From Devosia limi DSM 17137 (GTDB taxonomy: Bacteria > Pseudomonadota > Alphaproteobacteria > Rhizobiales > Devosiaceae): 64,000 bases of DNA. The position numbers were made by a program, and so were the translations under genes. The notes beneath the pieces were generated by a model that saw only the letters and a list, made by a program, of their open reading frames with translations, did no database searches and was not told where the DNA came from. Location of the stretch: positions 67,423 through 131,422 of the forward strand of contig NZ_FQVC01000004.1 in the NCBI RefSeq assembly GCF_900128975.1. The letters are read 5' to 3'. Positions within the stretch are counted from its first letter, which is position 1. Every line of letters begins with the position of its first letter. This document shows positions 15,353-23,769 of the stretch, piece after piece.

Positions 15353-16564
15353 ATGACCGACATCACCGCAGGGCAATTGCGCCCCGTTGGCATGCCGCTG
15401 GATCGCGGCCCCGTGCTGGTTGCCGGGCTGGGGGTGATCCTGGGTGCAGTGGTAATCTGGCAAGTGGTAGACCTGCAGCAGGCGGCTTTGTTCGTCATCG
15501 GCGCTCTGCTGGGGCTGACGCTGTATCACGCGTCGTTTGGTTTTACCGGCGGGTGGCGTCGGCTGGCGGTGGAGCGTCGCGGCAATGCCGTGCGCGCGCA
15601 GATGTTGATGATCGCGGTGGCCGCAGCTGTGTTCATACCACTGCTGGCGCTGGGCAATCCTTTCGGCCAGCCGCTGGTGGGGGCGGTGGCGCCGGTCGGC
15701 GTATCGGTTCTGTTTGGGGCGGCCTTGTTCGGCCTTGGCATGCAGCTGGGCGGCGGCTGTGGTTCGGGTACGCTGTTTACCGTTGGCGGTGGCAGTGCCC
15801 GCATGCTGGTCACCCTGGTGTTCTTCATCGTCGGCGCGCTGCTGGGCACGGCGCATCTGCCTTATTGGCTGAGGCTGCCATCCTTGCCGCCGATCAGCCT
15901 TGGGCAGAGCTTCGGGGTGCCGCTGGCGCTGGCAGTTACCTTTGGCGGTCTGGGCCTTGTGGCGCTGGTGACCGTGTGGATCGAGCGGCGCGCCCATGGC
16001 GGGTTGGAGCAGGCCAGGACACCGGGCAATCGGGGCTGGACGCGGCTGCTACGCGGGCCGTGGCCGTTGATTGGGGCAGGGCTGGTGCTGGCCGGTCTCA
16101 ATGTGCTGACCCTCCTCGTGGCCGGCCATCCCTGGTCGATCACCTATGGCTTCGGCCTCTGGGGCGCCAAGGTCGCGCAAGCGGTGGGCGTGCCGGTGGC
16201 GAGTTGGGAATTCTGGACATGGCCGGCTCAGGCGCAGGCCCTGCAGACCAGCGTCCTGGAGGACAGCACTTCGGTGATGGATTTTGGACTGGTGCTGGGT
16301 GCTGCATTGGCGGCAGGGATTGCCGGCAAGTTCGCCCCAAAAGTTGGGCTGCCCTTCCTGTCGTTGCTGGCGGCGGCAATTGGTGGCGTGCTGATGGGCT
16401 ATGGCGCGCGCCTGTCCTTCGGCTGCAATATTGGCGCGCTGTTTAGCGGCATCGCCTCGGGCAGCGTGCATGGATGGCTGTGGTTTGCCTCAGCTTTCGT
16501 CGGCAGCCTGGGCGGTATCGCCCTGCGCCCCGTTTTCGGCATGGATGGGTTCAAGGCCAAATGA
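15353..16564 (+). CDS. YeeE/YedE (TsuA-like) thiosulfate transporter
   Basis: This 403-residue inner-membrane protein belongs to the YeeE/YedE family; the structurally studied member TsuA imports thiosulfate. It has about twelve hydrophobic segments in two halves. Each half holds the conserved Gly/Cys motif: LGGGCGSGTLFTVGGGS in the first and RLSFGCNIGALFSGIASGS in the second, with the cysteines that relay thiosulfate. It follows the rhodanese gene and overlaps the NPCAA-repeat gene by 4 bp (ATGA). The same family also contains sulfur-compound carriers of unknown substrate. Confidence 0.88.
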   Translation: MTDITAGQLRPVGMPLDRGPVLVAGLGVILGAVVIWQVVDLQQAALFVIGALLGLTLYHASFGFTGGWRRLAVERRGNAVRAQMLMIAVAAAVFIPLLALGNPFGQPLVGAVAPVGVSVLFGAALFGLGMQLGGGCGSGTLFTVGGGSARMLVTLVFFIVGALLGTAHLPYWLRLPSLPPISLGQSFGVPLALAVTFGGLGLVALVTVWIERRAHGGLEQARTPGNRGWTRLLRGPWPLIGAGLVLAGLNVLTLLVAGHPWSITYGFGLWGAKVAQAVGVPVASWEFWTWPAQAQALQTSVLEDSTSVMDFGLVLGAALAAGIAGKFAPKVGLPFLSLLAAAIGGVLMGYGARLSFGCNIGALFSGIASGSVHGWLWFASAFVGSLGGIALRPVFGMDGFKAK

Positions 16565-16980
16565 GCGCTCGTAATACTGTTCTGTTCGGCGCTGCCGCGC
16601 TTCTCGCAACCGCCGCCGTCGCTGCCGATCATGTGACGACGACCAACCGCGCACCCGCGCCGGCTCCGGTTGCAGCTGCGTCGGCAAATCCTTGCGCTGC
16701 CGGCAATCCATGTGCTGCCGGTAACCCATGTGCCGCTGCTCCTGCACCGGCGGCTAATCCGTGTGCCGCAGCTGCCCCCGCAGCTGCGTCCAATCCTTGT
16801 GCTGCTGGCGCGCCGGCACCGGTCTCCAATCCGTGTGCTGCAGGTGCACCGGCCGCGGTGGCCAACCCCTGCGCTGTCGGTGCCCCGGCTCCTGTTGCCA
16901 ATCCCTGTGCAGCGGGGGCTCCTTGCGCGGCAGTGGCACCTTGTGCTGCTGTCAATCCCTGCGCGGCAGGCGCGCAATAG
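16561..16980 (+). CDS. exported Cys-rich NPCAA-repeat protein
   Basis: This 139-residue protein starts with a signal peptide (MSARNTVLFGAAALLATAAVA). The rest is low-complexity Ala/Pro sequence with 11 cysteines. Nine are in NPCA and two in APCA units, mostly as NPCAAG separated by 0-8 residues. There is no other domain. The ATG at 16561 overlaps the transporter stop by 4 bp, so translation is likely coupled; an open-frame extension to 16474 lies inside the transporter gene and is rejected. The regular single cysteines suggest a periplasmic thiol, persulfide or metal carrier. I do not recognise a characterised family, and the function is inferred from position only. Confidence 0.8.
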   Translation: MSARNTVLFGAAALLATAAVAADHVTTTNRAPAPAPVAAASANPCAAGNPCAAGNPCAAAPAPAANPCAAAAPAAASNPCAAGAPAPVSNPCAAGAPAAVANPCAVGAPAPVANPCAAGAPCAAVAPCAAVNPCAAGAQ

Positions 16981-16988
16981 GGACGAGC

Positions 16989-17567
16989 ATGGACGACGAC
17001 CAGCAGCGCGCGGCGCAGGAGATTGCCTTTTGCGAGGCCATCCTCGCCAAATCCGGTCTGAATGTACTGCTGGAAACGCTGCGCGATGCACCTGTCGAAG
17101 CCTGGTCGCACTACCCGGTTGGCGATGTCTTCGATCCCGAAAGTGGCGCGCAATGGTACTACCATTGCCATTTACCCGCAGCCGATGCCGTTGAACACGG
17201 ACATTTCCATTGCTTTGTCAGGCCGGATGGCCCCAAGGGGCCGGTCCATCATGTTATCGGTGTGGGGGTTGACGCCTTCGGCCGGCTGCACCGTTTGTTC
17301 ACGGTCAATCAATGGGTCGTTGGGGACAATTGGCTCGATGCGGAGCCTACGATCGCGCTATTGCCAAGGTTCGACCTGCAACTCGCCAAGCCGTCCTACC
17401 TGGTCAACCGCTGGCTGACGGCAGTGATCCGGCGCTATGAGCCCGAGATTGCTGCCCTCATACGCGCACGCGATGAGCGTCTGGCTGGTCACGTCCCGCA
17501 GGGCCCGGTTTCGGCACGGGATGACCGGGCGCTTGAAGTCACTTCGGCGTTCCTGCTCACGCCCTGA
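16989..17567 (+). CDS. conserved hypothetical protein (possibly DUF6969)
   Basis: This 192-residue soluble protein has no signal peptide or membrane segment. Conserved-looking features are HYPVGDVFDPESGAQWYYHCH, EHGHFHCFVRP and VHHVIGVGVDAFGRLHRLFTVNQWVVGDNW, with many His residues that might bind a metal. It starts 8 bp after the NPCAA-repeat gene and is probably in the same operon. The style resembles proteins annotated as DUF6969, but this is from memory and uncertain. Function is unknown. Confidence 0.75.
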   Translation: MDDDQQRAAQEIAFCEAILAKSGLNVLLETLRDAPVEAWSHYPVGDVFDPESGAQWYYHCHLPAADAVEHGHFHCFVRPDGPKGPVHHVIGVGVDAFGRLHRLFTVNQWVVGDNWLDAEPTIALLPRFDLQLAKPSYLVNRWLTAVIRRYEPEIAALIRARDERLAGHVPQGPVSARDDRALEVTSAFLLTP

Positions 17568-17600
17568 TCGCGCTTCTGCCGACAAATCCACAATGTTTTA

Positions 17601-17627
17601 AATTCGATTCATGGATTTATACGAATT
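17601..17627. promoter_or_regulatory. AATTCG-N15-CGAATT dyad before the PruR-like gene
   Basis: AATTCG (17601-17606) and CGAATT (17622-17627) form an inverted repeat in an AT-rich stretch about 45 bp before the PruR-like start. It may be an operator for the pterin/c-di-GMP gene pair. Only the symmetry and the position support it. Confidence 0.3.
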
Positions 17628-17672
17628 GCCCTTCATGGTGGTAGTCTGCTGATTCAGAGCTGGAGATTGGGG

Positions 17673-18161
17673 ATGAGAATTTCTGCGATACTATTGTCTG
17701 CCGCCTTCACAGTGGCGACCTTTATGGCATTGCCCGCTTATGCACAGTCCGAGCCTGTGATTCTGACCATTGATGGGGCAATCGAGGGCGGCAAGCCCGT
17801 CGATTTCACGATGTCGCAACTCGAGGCGCTTGGGACAGCGACTATCGTCACATCAACCCCCTGGACGGAAGGCACTCCCACTTTTGACGGTGTGCCGATG
17901 CGTGTTTTGCTAGAGCATGTCGGGGCCAAGGGCGAGACTGCCGAAGTATTGGCGCTCAACAATTATCAAACCTCGGTCCCGGTGATCGATTTCACGACCT
18001 ATCCGGTGATCCTGGCGACCAAGATGGACGGTGAATATATGACAGTGCGCAACAAGGGCCCCCTGTTCATCATGTATCCGTTTGACGCGGTGCCGGAGTT
18101 GCAGGCCGAAATCTATCTTTCCCGCGCCGCCTGGCAGGTTCGTACGATTACCATCAAATAG
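17673..18161 (+). CDS. PruR-like periplasmic pterin-binding protein
   Basis: This 162-residue protein has a signal peptide (MRISAILLSAAFTVATFMALPAYA) and a molybdopterin-oxidoreductase-like (SUOX-type) domain: VILTIDGAIEGGK, MSQLEALGT, FDGVPMRVLLEHVGA, LNNYQTSVPV and RNKGPLFIMYPFDA. The mature part has no cysteine, so it cannot ligate molybdenum as a true enzyme would. In Agrobacterium, PruR is such a protein: it binds reduced pterins and controls the GGDEF-EAL enzyme DcpA. Here too a GGDEF-EAL gene follows, 20 bp downstream. The ATG at 17673 has GGAG 7 bases upstream. Confidence 0.75.
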   Translation: MRISAILLSAAFTVATFMALPAYAQSEPVILTIDGAIEGGKPVDFTMSQLEALGTATIVTSTPWTEGTPTFDGVPMRVLLEHVGAKGETAEVLALNNYQTSVPVIDFTTYPVILATKMDGEYMTVRNKGPLFIMYPFDAVPELQAEIYLSRAAWQVRTITIK

Positions 18162-18181
18162 TAAGGAAGGCTGGGCTTTCC

Positions 18182-20149
18182 ATGTTGCCGCGTGCCTGGT
18201 TTCGGCAGTTAGTCTTGGTCGTCCTGGTTGTCCTGGCAATCGCGGCAGTTGTGCACGCCCGGGCGGTGCAGGACTCGGCGGCGGCCGTGCAGGATTCGAT
18301 GCGGTTCGATGTGTCCTGGATTGGGGCGCAGGGTCGGATCGAGGCTGGGCAACTGGAGGCCAAAGTGGCTCTCTATGCTGCCTTGCGCCGACCGCAGGAC
18401 GCGCGCGCTGCCGAGATGTTCTACCAGATTTTGCTTGGGCGCCTCGACAGCTGGAATGTCGGCGGCTACAGGGATTTTTTGCAGGCATCCCCGCCCAGCC
18501 AGCAAGCCTATGACGAGTTGCAGGCTCTGCTGACATCTGTGGAGGCCGAGTTCACCGACCTCACCAAGGTCGATGACATGCCGGCGCTGCTCGAACGGCT
18601 GTCGCCGGTCAGCAGTATAATCGACAGGATCGGTGCAGAAGCGTCGATTTCCGCAGTTGCCAAGGCTGCTGCCATCCGCGACACCCTGACCGAGCGCCAG
18701 ACGATCCAGGATTATCTTGTCACCACCTTACTGATTGCCGCAGGCGTCCTACTGGTGCTGACTGCGCTGCAAAATCGAAATCTACGCGCCGCCCATAAGG
18801 CGGTCCAGCAGGCCTCAGAGCGCTATGCCTATTCGGCGCGCCATGACCCGCTGACCGGGTTGCCCAACCGGACAGCTTTTTCTCATCCAGATCACTCGCT
18901 TTTCCGCGATATGGCTAATCGGCGTGCAGCAGTGGTGGTGATCGACCTCGATGGCTTCAAGGTGGTCAACGACACCTGGGGGCACATATTCGGCGACAAG
19001 TTGCTGACTGCCGCAGCGCACCGGTTGCGCGACCTGGTGGGGGTTCGCCCCGGCAATGTGGTGGCGCGGTTGGGCGGCGACGAGTTTGTGGCATTGCTGA
19101 ACGTGAGTGACGAAGCCGAGGCGGTGGCGTTCGCCAACAAGATTATCGAAGCATTGAAGCGCCCCTTCGAGATCGACGGAAGTGTAACGACTATCGGCGC
19201 TACCGCAGGGGTCGCGCTGGCAGTCGACGATAATTGGGACACACTGAGCCTGATGGCGGATGCCGACCTGGCGCAGAGCCATACCAAATCCCGCAACAAG
19301 GGCACCGTGGGGCTTTATGACCCGGGTTTGCGCGAGCGTGTCGAGCGACGCCTTACGCTGGAAAATCAACTCCGGACCGCGATCGAGAAGAAGGAGATAT
19401 TCCCGCACTACCAGGTGCAGGTGGATTTGCAGACCGGGGCTCTGGTCGGGGTCGAAGCGCTGGCGCGGTGGCACCATCCGCAGCTGGGGTTGATCTCGCC
19501 GGCCGAATTCATACCGATCGCCGAGGCGTCGGGGCAGATCTTCAATATCGGCAAATACATGATAGACTGTGCCTGCCGCGACGCCTTGCGGTTGCCTGCC
19601 AATGTCCCGGTCGCGGTAAACATTTCGGTCATCCAGATCATGCAGGGCGAGATCATGGATACGGTTGCGGAGGCGCTGATGATGTCAGGGCTGGCGCCGC
19701 AGCGCCTCAAACTGGAGGTGACCGAGTCGGTGATGATGATGGATCGTCGGCGTGCCATCGCCGTGCTGTCCGAGCTTCGCTATCTCGGGGTGGCCATCGC
19801 CCTCGATGACTTTGGCACCGGGTTTTCGTCATTGTCCTATCTCAGCACCTTCCGCTGGGACGAACTCAAAATCGATCGCAGTTTCCTGCAAAACCTGGAC
19901 ACTGATCCCCTCGGTCTCTCTATCATCCAGGCCGTACTGGTACTGGCGCGAAAGCTCGGGGCCAAGGTGATCGTCGAGGGCATCGAAACCGACAATCAAC
20001 TGCAGCTGTTGAAGAAAACTGGTTGCCATGTGGGGCAGGGCTACTTTTTTGGCCGGCCAGCGCCGATCGACACGGTCTGTGAGTTGATCAGTGCCATGCC
20101 GCCGCCGACCAGTGCAGCCACCAGGCGAAAATCTGATTCAACACGTTAG
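18182..20149 (+). CDS. membrane GGDEF-EAL c-di-GMP enzyme (DcpA-like)
   Basis: This 655-residue protein has two membrane helices (about residues 5-27 and 180-200) that flank a periplasmic domain of roughly 150 residues. A diguanylate cyclase domain with an intact GGDEF (298-302) and an EAL phosphodiesterase domain (EAL at 425-427, DDFGTGFSSLSYL, KIDRSF) follow. Both domains keep their catalytic motifs, so it may make and break c-di-GMP. It follows the PruR-like gene by 20 bp. In Agrobacterium the same pair lets pterins switch DcpA towards phosphodiesterase activity and limits attachment. The periplasmic domain is the likely PruR contact site. Confidence 0.88.
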   Translation: MLPRAWFRQLVLVVLVVLAIAAVVHARAVQDSAAAVQDSMRFDVSWIGAQGRIEAGQLEAKVALYAALRRPQDARAAEMFYQILLGRLDSWNVGGYRDFLQASPPSQQAYDELQALLTSVEAEFTDLTKVDDMPALLERLSPVSSIIDRIGAEASISAVAKAAAIRDTLTERQTIQDYLVTTLLIAAGVLLVLTALQNRNLRAAHKAVQQASERYAYSARHDPLTGLPNRTAFSHPDHSLFRDMANRRAAVVVIDLDGFKVVNDTWGHIFGDKLLTAAAHRLRDLVGVRPGNVVARLGGDEFVALLNVSDEAEAVAFANKIIEALKRPFEIDGSVTTIGATAGVALAVDDNWDTLSLMADADLAQSHTKSRNKGTVGLYDPGLRERVERRLTLENQLRTAIEKKEIFPHYQVQVDLQTGALVGVEALARWHHPQLGLISPAEFIPIAEASGQIFNIGKYMIDCACRDALRLPANVPVAVNISVIQIMQGEIMDTVAEALMMSGLAPQRLKLEVTESVMMMDRRRAIAVLSELRYLGVAIALDDFGTGFSSLSYLSTFRWDELKIDRSFLQNLDTDPLGLSIIQAVLVLARKLGAKVIVEGIETDNQLQLLKKTGCHVGQGYFFGRPAPIDTVCELISAMPPPTSAATRRKSDSTR

Positions 20150-20222
20150 CAGCTGGGCTATCGTGCCGGTCCGCTGGCAAATTTGCGCTGGGACTGCTGG
20201 CGGCAAAGCACGCGTTTTGGGG

Positions 20223-20253
20223 TTGACCTTGTCACGGTGGGAAGGGGCAAACT
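20223..20253 (+). promoter_or_regulatory. MerR/CueR-type copper promoter of the P-type ATPase
   Basis: A TTGACC -35 box (20223-20228) is followed by the dyad ACCTTGT, seven bases, then GGAAGGG (20226-20246). This matches the CueR/HmrR copper operator ACCTTCC-N7-GGAAGGT in most positions, with the elongated spacer typical of MerR-family promoters. The presumed -10 near 20248 is weak (CAAACT). It lies about 30 bp upstream of the ATPase start. No cueR gene is in the window, so the regulator must act from elsewhere. Confidence 0.6.
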
Positions 20254-20281
20254 CTTCGTCTTGTTAGCCGAGGACTGTGCC

Positions 20282-22630
20282 ATGAACGGAACCGCAGCGG
20301 ATAACCACCAGCACCACGCCCATCATGTGGCTCCTGCGCACACGGTCAAAGACCCTGTTTGCGGGATGGATGTCGATCCGGCGACTGCCAGGCATCAGGC
20401 CGGTCACGGCGGGCAGACCTATTCTTTCTGCTCGGCAAAGTGCCATGACAAGTTCGTCGACGATCCCGCAGCCTATCTGGGCAAGGCAGCCGCACCGGCC
20501 GCGCCTGCTCCGGCCGGTGCAATCTACACATGCCCCATGCACCCCCAGATCCGTCAGGATCATCCCGGTACTTGCCCGATCTGCGGCATGAGCCTGGAGC
20601 CGGAAATGCCGCGTGCCGATACCGGTCCGAGTTCCGAACTGGTCGATATGACGCGCCGCTTCTGGATCGCCACGACACTGGCGCTGCCGGTGTTCCTTAT
20701 TGAGATGGGCGGTCACCTGTTCGACTTCCACGCCTTTGTGGCACCGCAGAATCTCAATTGGGTCCAGCTGGTTCTGGCCACGCCGGCAGTGCTGTGGGCG
20801 GGGTGGCCGTTCTTCACGCGTGGCGCGGCCTCCATCGCCAATCGTAGCCTGAACATGTTCACTCTGATCGCCATGGGCGTCGGAGTGGCCTGGCTTTATT
20901 CGCTCATTGCCACGGTCTTCCCCGGCATTTTTCCCGCTGACATGCGCAGCATTGACGGCGCGGTGCCGGTCTATTTTGAGGCGGCCTCCGTCATCACTGC
21001 GTTGGCGCTGCTCGGCCAGGTGCTGGAACTGCGGGCCCGGGAGAGCACTTCGGGCGCCATCAGGGCGCTACTCGATCTCACACCCAAGACCGCGCGGCGT
21101 ATCGCCGCCGACGGATCTGACGAGGAGGTGCAGGTCGACCAGATTGGTGTCGGCGACCGCTTGCGGGTTCGCCCCGGGGAAAAGGTACCCGTTGACGGCA
21201 CCGTCGTCGAAGGGCGCAGTTCTCTCGATGAATCCATGGTCACCGGAGAATCCATGCCGGTCACCAAGCACGTGGGCGACAGTCTGATTGGCGGCACCAT
21301 CAACCAGTCGGGCGGCTTGATCATGCAGGCGACCCAGATTGGCCATGACACCATGCTGGCGCGCATCGTCCAGATGGTGGCGACGGCTCAGCGGTCGCGC
21401 GCCCCGATCCAGAGGCTGGCCGACCAGATCTCCGGCTGGTTTGTGCCCTTGGTGATCGGCATTGCCTTCCTGGCCTTTGCTGCCTGGGGTATTTGGGGGC
21501 CTGAACCGCGCTTCGCCTATGGTCTCGTCGCCGCCGTATCGGTGCTGATCATCGCTTGTCCCTGCGCGTTGGGTCTCGCTACGCCGATGTCGATCATGGT
21601 GGGTGTCGGCAAAGGCGCGAGCCTCGGGCTGTTGATCAAGAATGCCGAGGCGTTGGAGCGCCTTGAGAAGGTCGATACGCTGGTGGTGGACAAAACCGGT
21701 ACGCTGACTGAAGGCAAGCCGGCGGTGTCCGCCATTCTTCCGGCTGAAGATTTCGACGCCGAAGACTTGCTGGCTCTGGCAGCAAGCCTCGAACGGGCGA
21801 GTGAGCACCCCTTGGGTTTGGCCATTGTTACCGCCGCTCGGGATCGCGGACTGAGTTTGTCCGATCCGGTCGATGTGGATTCCCCCGTCGGCAAGGGCCT
21901 GACCGGCGTGGTGGATGGCGAAACCGTCCATATCGGCAGCGCCAAGTATCTCGCCTCGGTGGGCATCCATGCCGACGATTGGACCGAGCGGGCCAACACA
22001 CTCCGCGCTGATGGCGCCACGGCGGTTCTGGTGGGCGTTTCCGGGCGGATTGCTGGGGTCGTCGGCATCGCGGATCCCATTCGCAGAACCACACCCGCCG
22101 CACTGGCGGCTCTGGCGGACCATGGGATCAAGGTCGTGATGATGACCGGCGACAACAGGGTAACGGCCGAGGCGGTCGCACGCAGGTTGGGCATCGGGTC
22201 CATTGAAGCCGAAGTTTTGCCTGAACGCAAAAGCGAAGTGGTCAGCCGGTTGCGGGCTGCAGGCGGTGTCGTTGCCATGGCCGGCGATGGAGTCAACGAC
22301 GCGCCGGCGCTGGCGGCTGCCGATGTGGGCATTGCCATGGGCACGGGCACGGATGTGGCAATCGAGAGTGCCGGGTTGACCTTGTTGGGCGGCGATCTGA
22401 TGGGGATTGTCAAGGCGCGGGCCCTATCGCGGGCCACCATGGACAATATCCGCCAGAACCTGTTCTTCGCCTTTGCCTACAATGCGGCCGGCGTACCGAT
22501 CGCCGGCGGCGTCTTGTACCCGTTCTTTGGGCTTACCCTGTCGCCGGCTATCGCTGCGGCGGCCATGGCATTGTCATCGGTCAGCGTCATCGGCAATGCA
22601 CTAAGGCTGCGCAACGCCAGGATCGAGTAA
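20282..22630 (+). CDS. copA: copper-translocating P1B-type ATPase with YHS and metal-binding N-terminus
   Basis: This 782-residue inner-membrane pump exports copper using ATP. The N-terminus has a His-rich start, a YHS domain ([24 protein letters not shown]) and a heavy-metal-binding domain ([21 protein letters not shown]) instead of the usual HMA domains. The core holds TGE in VTGESMPV, the membrane CPC (426-428), phosphorylated DKTGT (Asp470), SEHPLG and [10 protein letters not shown]. The late helices [11 protein letters not shown] and MALSSVSV fit the Cu+ subgroup. The ATG at 20282 is chosen because it follows the CueR-type promoter; an extension to 20183 would run through it. Confidence 0.92.
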   Translation: MNGTAADNHQHHAHHVAPAHTVKDPVCGMDVDPATARHQAGHGGQTYSFCSAKCHDKFVDDPAAYLGKAAAPAAPAPAGAIYTCPMHPQIRQDHPGTCPICGMSLEPEMPRADTGPSSELVDMTRRFWIATTLALPVFLIEMGGHLFDFHAFVAPQNLNWVQLVLATPAVLWAGWPFFTRGAASIANRSLNMFTLIAMGVGVAWLYSLIATVFPGIFPADMRSIDGAVPVYFEAASVITALALLGQVLELRARESTSGAIRALLDLTPKTARRIAADGSDEEVQVDQIGVGDRLRVRPGEKVPVDGTVVEGRSSLDESMVTGESMPVTKHVGDSLIGGTINQSGGLIMQATQIGHDTMLARIVQMVATAQRSRAPIQRLADQISGWFVPLVIGIAFLAFAAWGIWGPEPRFAYGLVAAVSVLIIACPCALGLATPMSIMVGVGKGASLGLLIKNAEALERLEKVDTLVVDKTGTLTEGKPAVSAILPAEDFDAEDLLALAASLERASEHPLGLAIVTAARDRGLSLSDPVDVDSPVGKGLTGVVDGETVHIGSAKYLASVGIHADDWTERANTLRADGATAVLVGVSGRIAGVVGIADPIRRTTPAALAALADHGIKVVMMTGDNRVTAEAVARRLGIGSIEAEVLPERKSEVVSRLRAAGGVVAMAGDGVNDAPALAAADVGIAMGTGTDVAIESAGLTLLGGDLMGIVKARALSRATMDNIRQNLFFAFAYNAAGVPIAGGVLYPFFGLTLSPAIAAAAMALSSVSVIGNALRLRNARIE

Positions 22631-22636
22631 GGGGCA

Positions 22637-22659
22637 GGTGGCTCCGGTCCGGAGCCACC
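22637..22659. terminator. perfect 11-bp hairpin between convergent genes
   Basis: GGTGGCTCCGG and its exact complement CCGGAGCCACC are separated by one base (22637-22659). The hairpin sits between the copper ATPase stop (22630) and the convergent substrate-binding protein stop (22675). It has no clear T-run, so it may act as a bidirectional or Rho-assisted transcription end. Confidence 0.55.
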
Positions 22660-22674
22660 CAATACCCAAACCGT

Positions 22675-23724
22675 TCAGCGCCTGTCGAGTGTGACGCCTT
22701 CGAATGCGCCAAGGTTTTCCATGGCATTGGCGGTGAAGTCAGGCGCGACGACGTCCTCGATGCTGATCGGCTTGACCTCGGCGAAGTCGGGATTGCTGTA
22801 AATGAATTCGGCTGTCCTGCTCAGTGCATCGAGGTTCATGCAGCCATTGACGCACCAGCGGCCGGCCAGGAAATCAGCGGTGAGCTGAAGATTGGCTGGG
22901 CTCAGGTCTTCACGTTCGACGCCCATTGCCGCCACCCATTGGGCCGGGTCGGCTTCAAGGCTGCGCGAGGCATCGATCAATGCGTCGACAAAGCGCTGCA
23001 GCGCCTCGTGCTTATCCGCGATGGTGCTGTCAAGCGCGGCGACAAACTTGGACATGCCGGGCGACGCTTCCGAGAAGGCCTCTGGCGATACAAGGATGTC
23101 GATTCCAGGCGTGCCAGCGATGGGAAGGAAGGTGCCATAGGACACGGTCGTGGCGTCGACGCGGCCGGCGGCGAGGGCCTGGACGCGGGCGGCTGGTGCG
23201 CCGATCGCGACATATTGCGGGCCATCGGCGGAGCCCCCCATGCTCGCGAGCACCAATTGCGTCAGGCTGTGATCAAGGCTGCCATTGTCGGCGATGGCAA
23301 AACTCTTGCCGACGAGGTCTTCCACGCGGGTGATGTCGGATTTTACGGCGATGAGGTAGGGCGCGCCCATTGTGCCCGAGACAATGCCACGGATGGGCAG
23401 GCCGTTTTCCGCCCGCAGACGGATTGCGGTGTCGATGCCGATACCGGCCAGGTCCACTGCGCCGGAATTGAGCGCTGCGATGGCCTGTGGCGTGCCTTCG
23501 AGGGCGATGATGTTCACCTTGACGCCGTGCTTCTCGTAGAAACCGAGCGTGCCGGCCAGCCGCAGCACGGAGTCCGTGGTCGGATTGATATTGGCGTCGG
23601 CGGTGGCCAGCGTGAGTTCCAGCATATCGCTCGTCTGGGCAAAGGCTGTTGCGGCGATGGTGGGGCTGAGGGCCAGGCCGAGGCCCAATGCCAGGATGGT
23701 GCGGCGTTTGATGGTGATCGACAT
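22675..23724 (-). CDS. ABC transporter substrate-binding protein (SsuA/TauA/NrtA type)
   Basis: This 349-residue protein has a signal peptide (KRRTILALGLGLALSPTIAATAFA) and the NMT1/SsuA-like periplasmic binding fold: LGFYEKHGVKVNIIALEGTP, ALNSGAVDLAGIG and VEDLVGKSFAIADNGSLD. Members bind alkanesulfonates, taurine, nitrate, pyrimidines or thiamine precursors; the ligand cannot be told from sequence. It contains a Cys pair (RWCVNGCMNLD). It is last in the run permease-ATPase-DUF1800-DUF1501-binding protein (45-bp gap), an unusual position for the binding protein. Confidence 0.88.
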   Translation of the reverse strand: MSITIKRRTILALGLGLALSPTIAATAFAQTSDMLELTLATADANINPTTDSVLRLAGTLGFYEKHGVKVNIIALEGTPQAIAALNSGAVDLAGIGIDTAIRLRAENGLPIRGIVSGTMGAPYLIAVKSDITRVEDLVGKSFAIADNGSLDHSLTQLVLASMGGSADGPQYVAIGAPAARVQALAAGRVDATTVSYGTFLPIAGTPGIDILVSPEAFSEASPGMSKFVAALDSTIADKHEALQRFVDALIDASRSLEADPAQWVAAMGVEREDLSPANLQLTADFLAGRWCVNGCMNLDALSRTAEFIYSNPDFAEVKPISIEDVVAPDFTANAMENLGAFEGVTLDRR

Positions 23725-23769
23725 GTCGTTTTCCCCGAATGAAAGTATTGTCGTTGATGAGTGGCGGGA

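Noticed and set aside
16474..16560. N-terminal extension of the NPCAA-repeat protein
   Set aside because: It lies inside the transporter gene; the ATG at 16561 begins a good signal peptide and overlaps the stop by 4 bp.
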